DNA of 64,000 nt. It comes from Tessaracoccus coleopterorum. GTDB taxonomy: Bacteria > Actinomycetota > Actinomycetes > Propionibacteriales > Propionibacteriaceae. The DNA lies in NCBI RefSeq assembly GCF_011174705.1, contig NZ_JAANIJ010000001.1:1984001-2048000 (forward strand). The letters run 5' to 3'. The notes below the pieces were generated by a model. It made no database searches and was not told where the DNA came from. It saw nothing but the letters and a program-made list of their open reading frames with translations. Of this stretch, positions 53,839 through 63,396 are shown piece after piece. Every line of letters begins with the position of its first letter. Position 1 is the first letter of the stretch. The position numbers were made by a program, and so were the translations under genes.

Positions 53839-54608
53839 GAAGTACGCGGAGACCTCCGACCGTGTCCGCTGGGAGGATCTCGACCTCACTATCTTTGAGG
53901 AGCATCCGCTGGACGCGGAGACGCTCAGATCGCTCCGATACATGTGCGACGTCGAGTACCACACGTCGTGCTACCTGCGTGACCTGCTGGTGACCCGCTC
54001 GCACCGCGAGGACGAGGCCCGCGGGTTCATGACGACCTGGAACCGCGAGGAGTTCTGGCACGGTGAGGCGCTGTCCGCGGTGCTGAAGCAGCACGGCATC
54101 CACGTCGATTACGACGAGCTGAAGGCCAAGCGGATCAAGCTCGGTTGGCAGTTGGCAATGGGGCCGGTCAAGCAGGCGACGGGGTCGAACCTCGTCGGCG
54201 ACGACTTCATCGCCGTCCATATGACGTGGGGCGCGGCCAACGAACTGTCGGCTGTCGCCGCGTACCGACGGATGGCCGCGATGCAGGACCACCCGGTCCT
54301 CTCCCGCTGCTCGAACGGATCGCCAAGCAGGAGACCCGCCACGTCGCGTTCTACACGACGCAGGCGAGGGAGAAACTGGAGAACTCCGAGCGGGCGCAGA
54401 AGATCGTGCGCTGGGTGATGACGAAGGTCTGGAACCCGGTGGGTTCGGGGATCATGGACGATGCCGAGATCAAGCACGTGATGCGTCACCTTTTCGAGGG
54501 CAGGGTGACGAGCTCGACAAGCTCGACTCGCGGGTGCAGAGGTTCCCCGGGCTGGACGGGGTGACGATCTTCCGGACGGCGTTCGAGAAGATCGGGATCA
54601 CTCTCTGA
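53822..54608 (+). CDS. Ferritin-like di-iron protein
   Basis: About 262 residues. The four-helix di-iron pattern is complete: Glu in CDVEYHTSCYLRDLL, ExxH in NREEFWHGEALS, Glu in ANELSAVAAYRRMAAM, and ExxH in AKQETRHVAFYTTQ. This resembles the acyl-ACP-desaturase-like branch of ferritin-like proteins. Two frame changes lie near 54300 and 54512. The ATG has GAAAGGG upstream. Coupled to the preceding degenerate paralogue, it may act with it as a heterodimer (inference). Substrate unknown. Confidence 0.78.
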
Positions 54609-54628
54609 CGGCGTCAGTCGCGAACAGA

Positions 54629-54661
54629 GTTGAAGGGCCGCCCATCGGGCGGCCCTTCAAC
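54629..54661. terminator. Bidirectional terminator hairpin
   Basis: GTTGAAGGGCCGCCC pairs exactly with GGGCGGCCCTTCAAC around ATC, between two convergent genes. Short A and T runs at the stem base serve both directions. Confidence 0.9.
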
Positions 54662-54669
54662 AGTGGGGT

Positions 54670-55172
54670 TCACTCTCCGATGATCTGCACCTGGATCACG
54701 CGGTCGCGATCGCGGATCTGGTCCCAATCGACGAAGTAGACATACCCGAACTCGCCGAGGTCGAGTGCGCCGTCGACCAGGACGATGGTCTCTGAGCGAC
54801 CGAAGAATACGCTGCGCAGGTGTGCCTCGGTGTTGAGGCTCGTCCACTCACCGACCTCCTTGGCCTCGTTCATGGCGAAGTCGATGTGCTTGGGGCCGGG
54901 GTGCATGTACTGACCCTCAACCAGTGCCTGCGGCGCGAGCTTCTCCATGATGTTGACGAGGTCCTGCTGCAGGTACTCGAGACCGTAGTAGGTCTTGTCG
55001 TGGCTCGACTCCTGGGTCATCACCGAGCACGTGGTGTGGTGGCTGTACACCACGCAGATGCCCTGCTTGACGCCCGAACGCTGCACGATGTCCTTCACCT
55101 GGGGGTGATGTCGTGGAAGGTCGGGTGGTTCTTCTCCGACTTAACCGCGATCTCCTCGCGAAATACGGTCAT
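54670..55172 (-). CDS. yjbQ: YjbQ/UPF0047 family protein
   Basis: About 168 residues. The family's signature VVYSHHTTCSVMTQES is present, with HIDFAMNEAKEVGEW and FGYVYFVDWDQIRDRDRV toward the end. YjbQ proteins have weak thiamine-phosphate synthase activity in vitro; their true role is unsettled. One frame change lies near 55098. The ATG has GGAG 8 bases upstream and overlaps the stop of the TIM-like gene (ATGA). It is the last gene of the 59007-54670 operon. Confidence 0.88.
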
Positions 55173-55901
55173 GCTGGCTGCTCCTTCTTCATGGGTTGGT
55201 GTGTGTTCATTCGGGTGTCCCACCCACGGCGAACGGCCGCTAGCATCTGCTCGACCAACGCCGGGCGGTTCCGGGCGAGGGCGATGGCGCTGGAGGACCC
55301 GGTCGCGTCCGCTCCCGCGGAGATGACCCGTTCCACGTCGTCCGCGCACGAGATTCCCGCGCCCTGCAGAACGAGGATGCGCGGATCGATCGACGCGACG
55401 GCGTCCTTCGAGGCCTGCATGTAGGAGAGGTCGCTCGTCGTTCCGGTGCCGATCAGCTCCGTCGGTTCGGCGACGATGATGTCAGGTGCGAGCAGTGCGA
55501 TGGCCTTGATCTCCGCGATCGAACTCGCGCACACGATCGTGAAGAGGCCGACCTCCCGTGCCCGTGCGATGCTCTTCTCCAGGACCGCGAAGGTCACCGG
55601 ACGTTCGGCATGGTTGAGCATCACGCCGTGCGCTCCGGATGCCTTCAACTCCTCCGGCAGGAGGTCGGCGAGCCCGCGCCCGGGCCGCAGGGGATCCATG
55701 TGGGCGCACAGACCAGCAGATGGGTGGTCGCCGCTGCGACGCGTGAGATCAGGGCGACCGGGGTGGTGAAGATGAGCCCGATCCCGTGCCTGGCCGCAGA
55801 TGCGTCTGCGGCGCGCGCGAGGTCGAGGATGTCGTCCCCACCAGATAGGACTTCGGACCGATCTCAAAGAACGGCGGAGCGATCACTGGCTGGTCGAGCA
55901 T
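55169..55901 (-). CDS. Triose-phosphate-isomerase-family protein
   Basis: TIM-barrel isomerase of about 244 residues. It opens LDQPVIAPPFFEIGPKSYLV; after one frame change come IGLIFTTPVALISR and, following a further break, HGVMLNHAERPVTFAVLEKS. Catalytic parts are the NHAER segment, IIVAEPTELIGTG (Glu) and ILVLQGAGISCADDVERVIS near the phosphate-binding end. Length and NHAER resemble the archaeal-type or erythrulose-phosphate-isomerase branch, not glycolytic TpiA. Being inside a sugar operon supports an isomerase of a less common sugar phosphate. Confidence 0.75.
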
Positions 55902-55904
55902 GGA

Positions 55905-56498
55905 TCAGGCCTTCTGGTTGAGGCGGGCACCGACGGCTCCGCCAGGGTGGATGAGTGCGAACTGCTCGATTCGGTACCCCGTCAGTTCCATCACGCCTGC
56001 GAGCAGGGCGTCCAACAGAGCCCCCGTGACCGTGTTGCTCGTCGTTGCCATGACGTTGAGCGGATCGGACTCCCTCGTGACGGTCATCGTCACGAGGACG
56101 TCGGCCGCCTGGGCCAGCGTCGATTCGGGGTTCTCGGTCAGGGCGATGAGCTTCGCACCCTTCTGCTTGACGACGTCGATGATCGGTAGGAGCTCAGCGG
56201 TCTTCCCGCCCGCGACACCATGACAACCGCGCTGTCGCTCTGGACGGCGCCCAAGCCACCGTGAATGGCCTCGGCCGGGGCATGAACTTGGCCGGCCTCT
56301 CGATGCAGCACAGGGAATGGGCGAACTTCGCGGAGGCGAACCCCGACGAGCCGCTTGCACAGGTCACGATCGAGCCCGCTTCGGCAAGCACCCGGGCGGC
56401 TGCTGCCAGCGCCGCGGGTCCGCCTTCTGGGCGAGCGTCGCAAGTGCCTCTGCCTCGATCCGCAGCGCTGCGCCGATGGCGTCGATGTTGTCGTTCAT
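55905..56498 (-). CDS. SIS-domain sugar-phosphate protein
   Basis: About 199 residues with one SIS fold. It opens NDNIDAIGAALRIEAEALAT; SIVTCASGSSGFASAKFAHS is the first phosphate-binding loop. AELLPIIDVVKQKGAKLIAL and TENPESTLAQAADVLVTMTV follow. The ending FALIHPGGAVGARLNQK is the typical KpsF/GutQ-type loop. Three frame changes occur near 56410, 56280 and 56215. The ATG overlaps the deacetylase stop (ATGA). With a NagA-like neighbour, an amino-sugar or ketose phosphate is a plausible ligand. Confidence 0.78.
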
Positions 56499-57675
56499 CC
56501 TTCATCCTTGACTAGTTCGCCGCCGAGCCATACCTGGCGAAGATCCAGGTGGCTGTCGTCGGCCTGAGCGATGAGCACGTCTCCCCTCCGGCCTGGGAGC
56601 AGTTGCCCGATCCGGTGCAGTTCCCCGATGGCGGCGGCCGGGTTGTGGCTCGCGGCGCGCCAGGCGTCCACGAGGGGAACCCCTGCCGCACGCATGAGGT
56701 TGTTCACCGCGCCATCCATGGTCAGCGATGAACCGGCGAGCCCCCGGCCTCGTTGAAGCGGACATCGGGGCGCTCACCATCGTTGAGGCCTCCCTCTGGC
56801 GCCGCGCCCTCTGCCGCCGTCGCGTCCGTTACCACGATCAGTCGGTCCCGCCCCTTCACCTGGTAGGCGAGTCGGAGCAGGTCCGGTCGCACGTGGCAGC
56901 CGAGCCGGTCCGCGACGACCTCCGCCCAGATCGAGTTGTTGAGAAGTACGGCCTCATCCACTCCGACCTCGCGGGTCCCGGCGTACCTGGTCGGTTCGAT
57001 GGCGCATCCGGTGGCGTTGAACAGGTGGGTGCAGAGGCGCAGCCCTGCGGGTACGAGGGCATCGATCGCCTCGGAGCTGGCCGTCGAGTGCCCGACCGAG
57101 AAAGTCATCGAGCCGCCCGTGAGTCTCTGAAGGTCGTGGACCATCTCGGTGACGCCCGGAATCTCGGGAGCGATCGTCATCGTGCGGAGCCGGCCACGGG
57201 CCGCCGTGACGAACCGTTCGTACTCGGCGACGGCAGGGGCCTCGACAACTCCTTGTAGGCACCGTAGGCGGGGTTCAGATACGGCCCCTCCATGTGGATG
57301 CCGAGGACGTTGCGGGTGTGCCCTCGTCGATGGCAGCCCCGATGGCGGCGACGGCCGCCACCTGCTCGTCGGCAGTCGGGTGCAGGATCGTGGTCGCGAG
57401 CATGCTCGTCGTGCCATGGCGCAACTGGCCTTCTGCCGCGGTGACCGGGTCCTCATGGCCCAGGCGCCCGCGCCGGCGTGGCAGTGGATGTCGACGAAGC
57501 CCGGCCCGATGACGAGTCCTTCAACGTCGATCACTTCGGCATCCGTCGGGGCGTTGAGGGTGCCGGTTGCGCCCGCGGTCACGATGATGCCGTCGCGGAT
57601 CCACAGGTCCTGCCCCGGCACGGCGCCGTCAGGGAGAATCAGGGTTCCGTTGCGGAAGACGCGGTCCATGCTCAT
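56495..57675 (-). CDS. nagA: N-acetylglucosamine-6-phosphate deacetylase-like
   Basis: Amidohydrolase of about 394 residues. The metal site is FVDIHCHAGAGAW, a HxH motif. LGIHMEGPYLNPAYGAYKEL, FSVGHSTASSEAIDALVPAG, THLFNATGCAIEPTRYAGTR and RLIVVTDATAAEGAAPEGG follow, all in NagA order. The catalytic Asp is in VTDAT. Four frame changes occur. The ATG begins MSMDRVFRNGTLILPDG and overlaps the end of the ceramidase-like gene. Substrate is inferred from the family; a related N-acyl sugar phosphate is possible. Confidence 0.85.
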
Positions 57676-59007
57676 CCCTCTCGGCAGGTGTGGCGAGACG
57701 GTTCAGCAGGTCGACGGCGGCGTCCACGATCGCGCGCCCCGAGGCTGGGGCGAGGATCGAGTTCCCCGGCTCGTATCCGCCCTCTTCCAGGGCCGCCTGG
57801 GTGACGCAGTATCCGGGCAGGTGACCGTTCGTCAGGGTCACGACGTTGGTCTCGACCATCGGGGAAGCCGTCTGCAGCTCCACCCGAAGTCGGAGAACAG
57901 CTCACCCGGAGTGAAGACCCAGGCGACACCGCCGATGGTGAGTGCGCTCACCGTGTAGGGCGCTCCGGATGCGTAGCGCTCCTCGAGCCGGCCATCCAGG
58001 GCCTGCAGCGAGTTGTTGTAGTCGCACTCGGCGCCGAGCAGCCAGAGGTTGGCCGTCTGACGCTCGGTGTACGGAGCGTCGGAGGCGATCAGATCGGACT
58101 CCCGCCTGCGCAGTTGCTCCACCCGTTCCAGCACCACGTCGGGAGACGGGTAGGACTTTGTGATGAGTGCGACCTCGCGTTCCGCTGTGGCGATCATCGC
58201 CCCAACGCTCGGACGTGCCTGTTCAACCGCCTTCACGACCGCCTCGCCGAGGATGTTGCCGAACCTTGCGACCTCATCGAAGCCCTGGCCGGTGCGGTAG
58301 TAGCGGGGCTCTGGTCTCCCGCCGTCCCATCGAGTAGAGGAAGACGGCTCCGGGATGGCGTCGGGACACGACCGATCGCATTGCCCCCGGGAAGTCGGCA
58401 CTGACGAGCGTGTTCTCGCCGTGCAGGATCGTCGGGTGCAGTGCGTACTTGGTCCAGACCGCCCGTAGCTCACCCTCCGCGTCGACAACTGTGAGGACTG
58501 GTAGCGATGCGTCGACAGTGCCGTTGTCCGGGTCGCGCCGGTTACCCCGATGCCCGACTCGGCGCCGCAGTGCCCGCGGGCGTAGCCCACGGAGGCGGGG
58601 AAGGTGTCGGCCACGGCCCGTACCGCGAGGTCGGTGAGCGTACCGGTGATCTGCTCTATGTAGGCGTCGTCGATGCGCGTCTCGAAGGGGGCTGTCCCGG
58701 GCCGGCCTCGAAGACGACACTCATCCAGGGGCGCTGTGGGTGTGCGAGCAGGTGATGAACACCGCGGAACTTGCCACGCCCGTGTGCTCGGCGATCGAGG
58801 TGCGGATCCGGTCCGCCTGACCCTTCGTGATCCAGAACAGGTCGGTTGCCAGCACGATGGCCTCGCCGCCGTGCTCGTCGTCCAGGTAGAGGGCGGATGC
58901 GATCAGCGGGTCGTGCGTGCCTGTGTTGGCACGTTCGAAGTAGGGGTAGCCGCCCAGCTCTACGCCGAGCTGCGGGTGATGTCACCCTCATGGACTCCAG
59001 CTCTCAT
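57672..59007 (-). CDS. Neutral/alkaline ceramidase-like amidase
   Basis: About 445 residues, no signal peptide. It opens MRAGVHEGDITP then LGVELGGYPYFERANTGTHD, and IVLATDLFWITKGQADRIRT and SSAVFITCSHTHSAP follow, the SHTHSAP metal segment of PF04734. VWTKYALHPTILHGENTLVS and ADFPGAM continue the fold. No lipid-binding export features are seen, so a cytosolic amidase on a small substrate is likelier than ceramide hydrolysis. GGAGG precedes the ATG by 5 bases. Five or so frame changes occur. The end is uncertain (57672 or 57629). Confidence 0.75.
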
Positions 59008-59023
59008 CTAGCCCTCCAGGCCT

Positions 59024-59095
59024 AACAACGTTGTCTCAATCATCATTTCACTATCGTTGTGATTACGTCAAGAATCATCAAAAACTATCGGAGAA
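59024..59095. promoter_or_regulatory. Operator/promoter region of the 59007-54670 operon
   Basis: ACAACGTTGT at 59025-59034 is a perfect palindrome. ATCATCA and CTATC words follow, repeated twice each. The strip is AT-rich in a GC-rich setting. Similar words occur at 63352-63396 before the partner operon. Confidence 0.6.
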
Positions 59096-59109
59096 CCATC
59101 CGGTTTCTC

Positions 59110-60015
59110 TCACTGAGCCGCGGCCAGGGCAGGCCAGAGTGCCGGGGTCAGTAGCTCGGGTGCCGGAACCGGGACGTCAACTGCGATGCTCTCGAGCAGC
59201 GCTGCTTCGAGGGGCCCCTTGCGGACCAGGCGGCAGTTCTCCCGGACCTGGCCGACGGTCTCTGCGCCGACGAGGAGCCGGATGTCGCCGTCCAGGCTCA
59301 ACCCGGCGCGCAGCGCCAGCTCGACGCGGGTGAGGCCGGCGTCCACGGCGATGGCATCGAGCGCCTGCAGGCTCGCTCGCGCGCCGGAGAGGTGCGCCGG
59401 TACATCGTCGGGGCCATCGCGAGGAGCCCCTGAAGGTACAGGCTGCGCACGTAGACGACCCTGCCGAGTGCGGCGCCGAAGGAACCGCCCTCGGTGTGTC
59501 GACGGTCGAGCACATTCGCGGGTAGCTGGATCGCTTCGATCCCGGGGTGGCCGCGAGCTGCACCGCCGCACGCGGTCATGCCCGCAGGAGACCCGACCCT
59601 GTCGATCCAACCCCGTCCGGCCAGCTCGAGTAGGAGGTCGAGGTGCCGTGCATCGGCGTCACGGTGGAAGAGAACCACAGGAAGCGTGTCCAACCCAGAC
59701 GTCGCCTCGAGGACTCGATGGAGTCGGTGAGGGCGATCCGGGCCAGCCCCGGGTCGTCGACCTGTTGCGGGGACAGGTGGATGGCCTTCGTCACGACGGT
59801 CGCTTCGGCCTCCAGACCGAGCAGATGGAGGGCCGTGCCCAGGACGGCCTCGGAATCCCCGTATCCGGAGGCCGTGTCGAACTCGCGGATCCCTTCCTCC
59901 CAGGCCGCGGCGATCAGATTGACCGCCGCCGTGCCCTCGACCGCCCTGAGCGGTTTGCGACGCCGTATGCCTGGCCGAACTGTGCGGTTCCGAGCGCGAT
60001 CGGCAGGCCGCTCAT
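59110..60015 (-). CDS. Aldo/keto reductase family protein
   Basis: NADPH-dependent oxidoreductase of about 302 residues. It opens [20 protein letters not shown]. The catalytic Asp-Tyr region is [60 protein letters not shown] and [17 protein letters not shown] continue the barrel. The end [20 protein letters not shown] resembles the cofactor-binding segment. Four frame changes break it. The ATG overlaps the SDR stop (ATGA). It is the last gene of the 63303-59110 operon. Confidence 0.82.
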
Positions 60016-60785
60016 TTCGCGGTGTACCCTCCGTCGACCGGGAGATTGACCCCGTGATGTAGGCCGCGGCGTCGCTGGCCAGGAACACCACCGCACCCGC
60101 GAGATCGTCGTCTCCCGCCAACCTGCCGAGGCAGGTCCGCTCGGAGTAGTTGGTGACGAACTCCTCGGGTGGTTCTCCGTCTGCAACCCGCCGGGTGGAC
60201 GCAGTTGCACCGGATCCCCCGCGCTCCGAAGTAGCTGGCGAAGAACCTGGTCAGGTTCGCCATCCCGCCCTTGTGGAAGAAGTAGTCAGGGTGCCACCCG
60301 TGCATGTCGGTGCCCGCGTAGTTGAGGGCTCAACGCCGATCAGGCCCATGATCGAGCCGATGTTGATGATCGAGCCCCCTCGCGGAGGATCTCGCCCATC
60401 GCCCGCGTGACCACGATCACGCCTGTCGCGTTGACATGGAAACTCTCGTCCCATGCCGAGGCTTCCTCCTCCATGCCCTGGTGGCGGGGCGGGCGACGGC
60501 GTTGTTGACGAGGATGTCGAGCCCACCCGACTGCTTGGCGATCTCATCGCGCGCGGCGAGCACCGATGCCTCGTCGCCCTGGTCGAGTCGGAGGGCGTGC
60601 ACGTCGAGTCCCTCGGCGCGGAGCTCGGCCGCGAGGGCGCCGAGTGCCTCCACCCCGCGTGATGCCATGTACGTGGTCGCTCCCGCCTCCGCGAGGCCGC
60701 GCACGATCTGCCTTCCGTACAGGCCTGCGCCGCCGGTGACGAGGGCGGTCCGTCCCTTCAAGCTGAACAGGTCAAGCGTGGTCAT
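60012..60785 (-). CDS. Short-chain dehydrogenase/reductase
   Basis: NAD(P)-dependent oxidoreductase of about 258 residues. [20 protein letters not shown] has the TGGxGxxG motif; [12 protein letters not shown] is the NNAG-like motif. After frame changes come [17 protein letters not shown] with the catalytic Ser, and [20 protein letters not shown] with the YxxxK pair. The end [12 protein letters not shown], read as [12 protein letters not shown], is standard. Three breaks occur. Both ends overlap neighbours by ATGA. Confidence 0.88.
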
Positions 60786-61590
60786 GGTGCGGGCCTCTCG
60801 GAGTAGATGCCACCCGCGAGCGTCGCGGTGCGGTCAAGGAGTTGGGTTGCGTAGTCGGCCAGCCCGACGACATCGGCGCCGAGCGAGATGAACCGGTAGC
60901 CGAGCGCGATGAGCTCGTCGGAGTTGGCCGGTGAGCCGACGGTGCCCGCGAACTTGCCGTTGGCCTCGGCGACGCGTGCGATCCTCTCGCGCGCCTCCGT
61001 GAGGCGCGGATGATCCCAGGCGCCCGGGCGCCGATCGCCTGGGAGAAGTCGCCTGGGCCGAAGAACAACATGTCGATCCCGGCAGTGCCGCGATCTGTTC
61101 GAGTTCCTCAAGCGGTTCCGGGTCCTCGATCTGGACGATGACGAAGCGTTCGTCGTTTGCGCCCGAGAGGTACTCCCGAGCGGGACCTGGCCGTAGCCGC
61201 CGTCTGCGTTTCCGCCGTCCAATGGACGCAGCCCCACGGGGTGGAAGCGGGTCTGCCTCGCCACCGCACGTGCGTCATCGAGGCTCATGATGTGCGGCAC
61301 CATGATCCCCGTCGCATCGAGTTCCAGTGGCCTGATCAGGTCGCTGTAGGAGCCGCGCGGAACCCGGACGACGACATCGACGTCGTGGGCCTTTGCGGCC
61401 CAGATCCCCGCCTCGACCGCTGAGATCGAGTTGCCGACATGCTCGAGATCGAGCCACACGCAATCGAAGCCGCTGCGTGCCACGATCTCCGTGACCCGTG
61501 GGTCCGCGAGGTTCTGCTTGAAGCAGGTCGCGACGCCCCCTCCCTCAACTTCCATAGGACGCGGCTCGGCCGCATCTGTTGGATCACCAT
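60782..61590 (-). CDS. HpcH/HpaI-type aldolase
   Basis: Class II pyruvate-type aldolase of about 270 residues. Motifs are FDCVWLDLEHVGNSISAVEA (metal Glu near start), VDVVVRVPRGSYSDLIRPLE with the catalytic Arg, LDATGIMVPHIMSLDDARAV and FHPVGLRPLDGG. The end is VGSPANSDELIALGYRFISL, then GADVVGLADYATQLL. Three frame changes occur near 61530, 61180 and 61060. ATG 61590 overlaps the SDR stop. It probably splits a keto-deoxy acid made by the neighbouring dehydrogenases (inference). Confidence 0.85.
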
Positions 61591-62354
61591 GTTGTCCACC
61601 CTCCGTCGACGCTGATTGTCTGGCCTGTGATGTAGGAGCCGGCGGGTGCCGCCAGCAGAAGGACCGGGCCCGCGATCTCCTCAGCCCTGCCAACCCGGGC
61701 GAGGGGAACCCGCCCGCGAGCCGCTGCACGAACTCCGGGTCGGCCGCCTGGATCAGGGGTTCGGGAACGGGCCGGGGCAACCGCGTTGACGCGGATCCCG
61801 TCGCCTGCCCAGGCGACCGCCAGGTAGCGTGCGAGCTGGGCGACGCCGGCCTTCCCGACCGAGTATTCGAGCGGGTTCGGGTTCATGGGCGCCTCGTACA
61901 GGCGCGGATCCGGTGCCACCAGGCCGTACATCGAGGAGAAGAGCACGATGCTCGAGCCAGGGGCCATGACCTCGTGCGCGGCCCGGGCAAGCGCGAACGT
62001 GGCCGTCAGGTTGTGGTGGTTCGCCTCATCGAACTGGTCCGGCGTCAGCTCGTCGAGGGTGCATCCGACCGATCTGAAGCTCATGTCCACCAGCACGTCG
62101 AGGCGTCCCTCGTGCGCCAGGACATCGGCGACAACGGCATGCGGCTCTCCCGGTGCGAGCGCCCGGACGGCAAGACCGGAAGAGGTGAGCCTGGTGGCTT
62201 CCGCCTCCGCCCGCTCCAAGGCGAGGTCGACGAGCACGACGCGGGCACCCCGTCCAGCGAGCATCCGGGTCACCTCTGCGCCGAGGTATCCGGCGCCTCC
62301 GACCACGAGGGCGGTGCGACCGGTGAGGTCGAACGGATCCGGTTCAGAAGTCAT
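61584..62354 (-). CDS. Short-chain dehydrogenase/reductase
   Basis: About 257 residues, nearly intact; one doubtful stretch near 61760 (PARSRTPDPGGRPGVRAAAR) reads like a short out-of-frame segment. LTGRTALVVGGAGYLGAEVT is the cofactor loop. IVLFSSMYGLVAPDPRLYEA has the Ser, EYSVGKAGVAQLARYLAVAW the YxxxK, and ITGQTISVDGGWTTW the end. In place of NNAG it reads LDVLVDMSFRSVG, an unusual substitution. The ATG overlaps the Gfo/Idh stop by 11 bases. Confidence 0.88.
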   Translation of the reverse strand: MTSEPDPFDLTGRTALVVGGAGYLGAEVTRMLAGRGARVVLVDLALERAEAEATRLTSSGLAVRALAPGEPHAVVADVLAHEGRLDVLVDMSFRSVGCTLDELTPDQFDEANHHNLTATFALARAAHEVMAPGSSIVLFSSMYGLVAPDPRLYEAPMNPNPLEYSVGKAGVAQLARYLAVAWAGDGIRVNAVAPARSRTPDPGGRPGVRAAARGRVPLARVGRAEEIAGPVLLLAAPAGSYITGQTISVDGGWTTW

Positions 62355-63303
62355 CTGCGCCCACCCCGATCCGTGCCCCGCCCCGATCGCGGCTCTCGAT
62401 CCCACCGATGACGAGGCGCATGAGCTCCGCTGTCTCGTCGAACGGGTACGGCTCGGTGCCTGTGCGCAGATAGCCGATGAAGTCGGCCAGTTGGGCGCGG
62501 AAGGCATGGAAGGTGTCTGCGAACCTGGCCTGCACCGAGCCGTGGGTCCCGGCGAGTTGAAGCAGTCCGAAGCCGCCGTACAGGTCGGAGGTCACCGTCG
62601 CGACAACGTCGACACCTCTGCGATGCGTCAGATGAACCACGTTCCTGGAGGCCGATCCGGTGTTGGTCACGGACTCGAAGCCGGGCCCGAGGATCGGATA
62701 GATCGCCTCCAGCGCATGGATCCCGTACGCCTCCCAGGACTTCGGCGAGGTGATCGTGGCGAGGCGCAGCTCTCCGAGATCGTTCGTGCTTGCCCGGAAG
62801 GGCGCGAACTCCTTGGCGTAACGCATGGAACTCGACGACATGATCGGGGCCGACTGCCTCCTCCAATCGAGGAAGGTGGAGAGCGAGGCCCTGTCCGTGG
62901 CCAGCGGCTTGTCCACGAACAGCGGGATACCGGCCTCGACGAACGGCCTGCACCGGTCCACGTGTTCGCTCCCACGGTCGGTGGCCACGATCACTGCGTC
63001 CACCTCGCCGATCACATCCTCTGGACGGGTGACGACGCTGCCGATGCGGGCGCAGGCCGCCACATGGTCGGCCGTGAACCCGCCGTCTCCGACGCAGTGG
63101 ATGTGGGTCACCTCCACACCCGGGAGCCCGACCTCCGGCTCCTTGTTCAGATAGTCAGGAATGCCCGGAAAGGGGCACTCGGCCGTCATCCGGTCGCGGT
63201 CATAACCGTTGATGATCGCGGACCAGGAATAGGGGTGGCCATTTCCGGCGGAGGAGCCGAGAATGGCGATGCGGATGTTCTGGGCGTCACGCACCAGTGG
63301 CAC
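62344..63303 (-). CDS. Gfo/Idh/MocA family dehydrogenase
   Basis: NAD(P)-dependent sugar or cyclitol dehydrogenase of 319 residues, intact frame. IRIAILGSSAGNGHPYSWSA is the Rossmann start; VDAVIVATDRGSEHVDRCRP and IPLFVDKPLATD give the KP motif (D instead of E before KP). The region ITSPKSWEAYGIHALEAIYP holds the likely catalytic His. GTG 63303 is chosen because GAAGGAG lies 6 bases upstream; a longer frame exists but lacks that site. It is the first gene of the five-gene operon to 59110. Confidence 0.88.
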   Translation of the reverse strand: MPLVRDAQNIRIAILGSSAGNGHPYSWSAIINGYDRDRMTAECPFPGIPDYLNKEPEVGLPGVEVTHIHCVGDGGFTADHVAACARIGSVVTRPEDVIGEVDAVIVATDRGSEHVDRCRPFVEAGIPLFVDKPLATDRASLSTFLDWRRQSAPIMSSSSMRYAKEFAPFRASTNDLGELRLATITSPKSWEAYGIHALEAIYPILGPGFESVTNTGSASRNVVHLTHRRGVDVVATVTSDLYGGFGLLQLAGTHGSVQARFADTFHAFRAQLADFIGYLRTGTEPYPFDETAELMRLVIGGIESRDRGGARIGVGADDF

Positions 63304-63351
63304 GACTGCTCCTTCGGTCAGGGCTGGACCCGCCTTTGGGTCGCCTGTCAA

Positions 63352-63396
63352 AGACTATCAACGATCATCAAATGTCGTCAACAACATTTCGTTGTT
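63352..63396. promoter_or_regulatory. Operator/promoter region of the 63303-59110 operon
   Basis: AACAAC (63380) and GTTGTT (63391) flank ATTTC as an inverted repeat. CTATCAACGATCATCAAA lies beside it. Both the AACAAC/GTTGT pair and the ATCATCA and CTATC words recur at 59024-59095. The site sits between the dehydrogenase start and the 3' end of the MFS gene. Confidence 0.6.
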
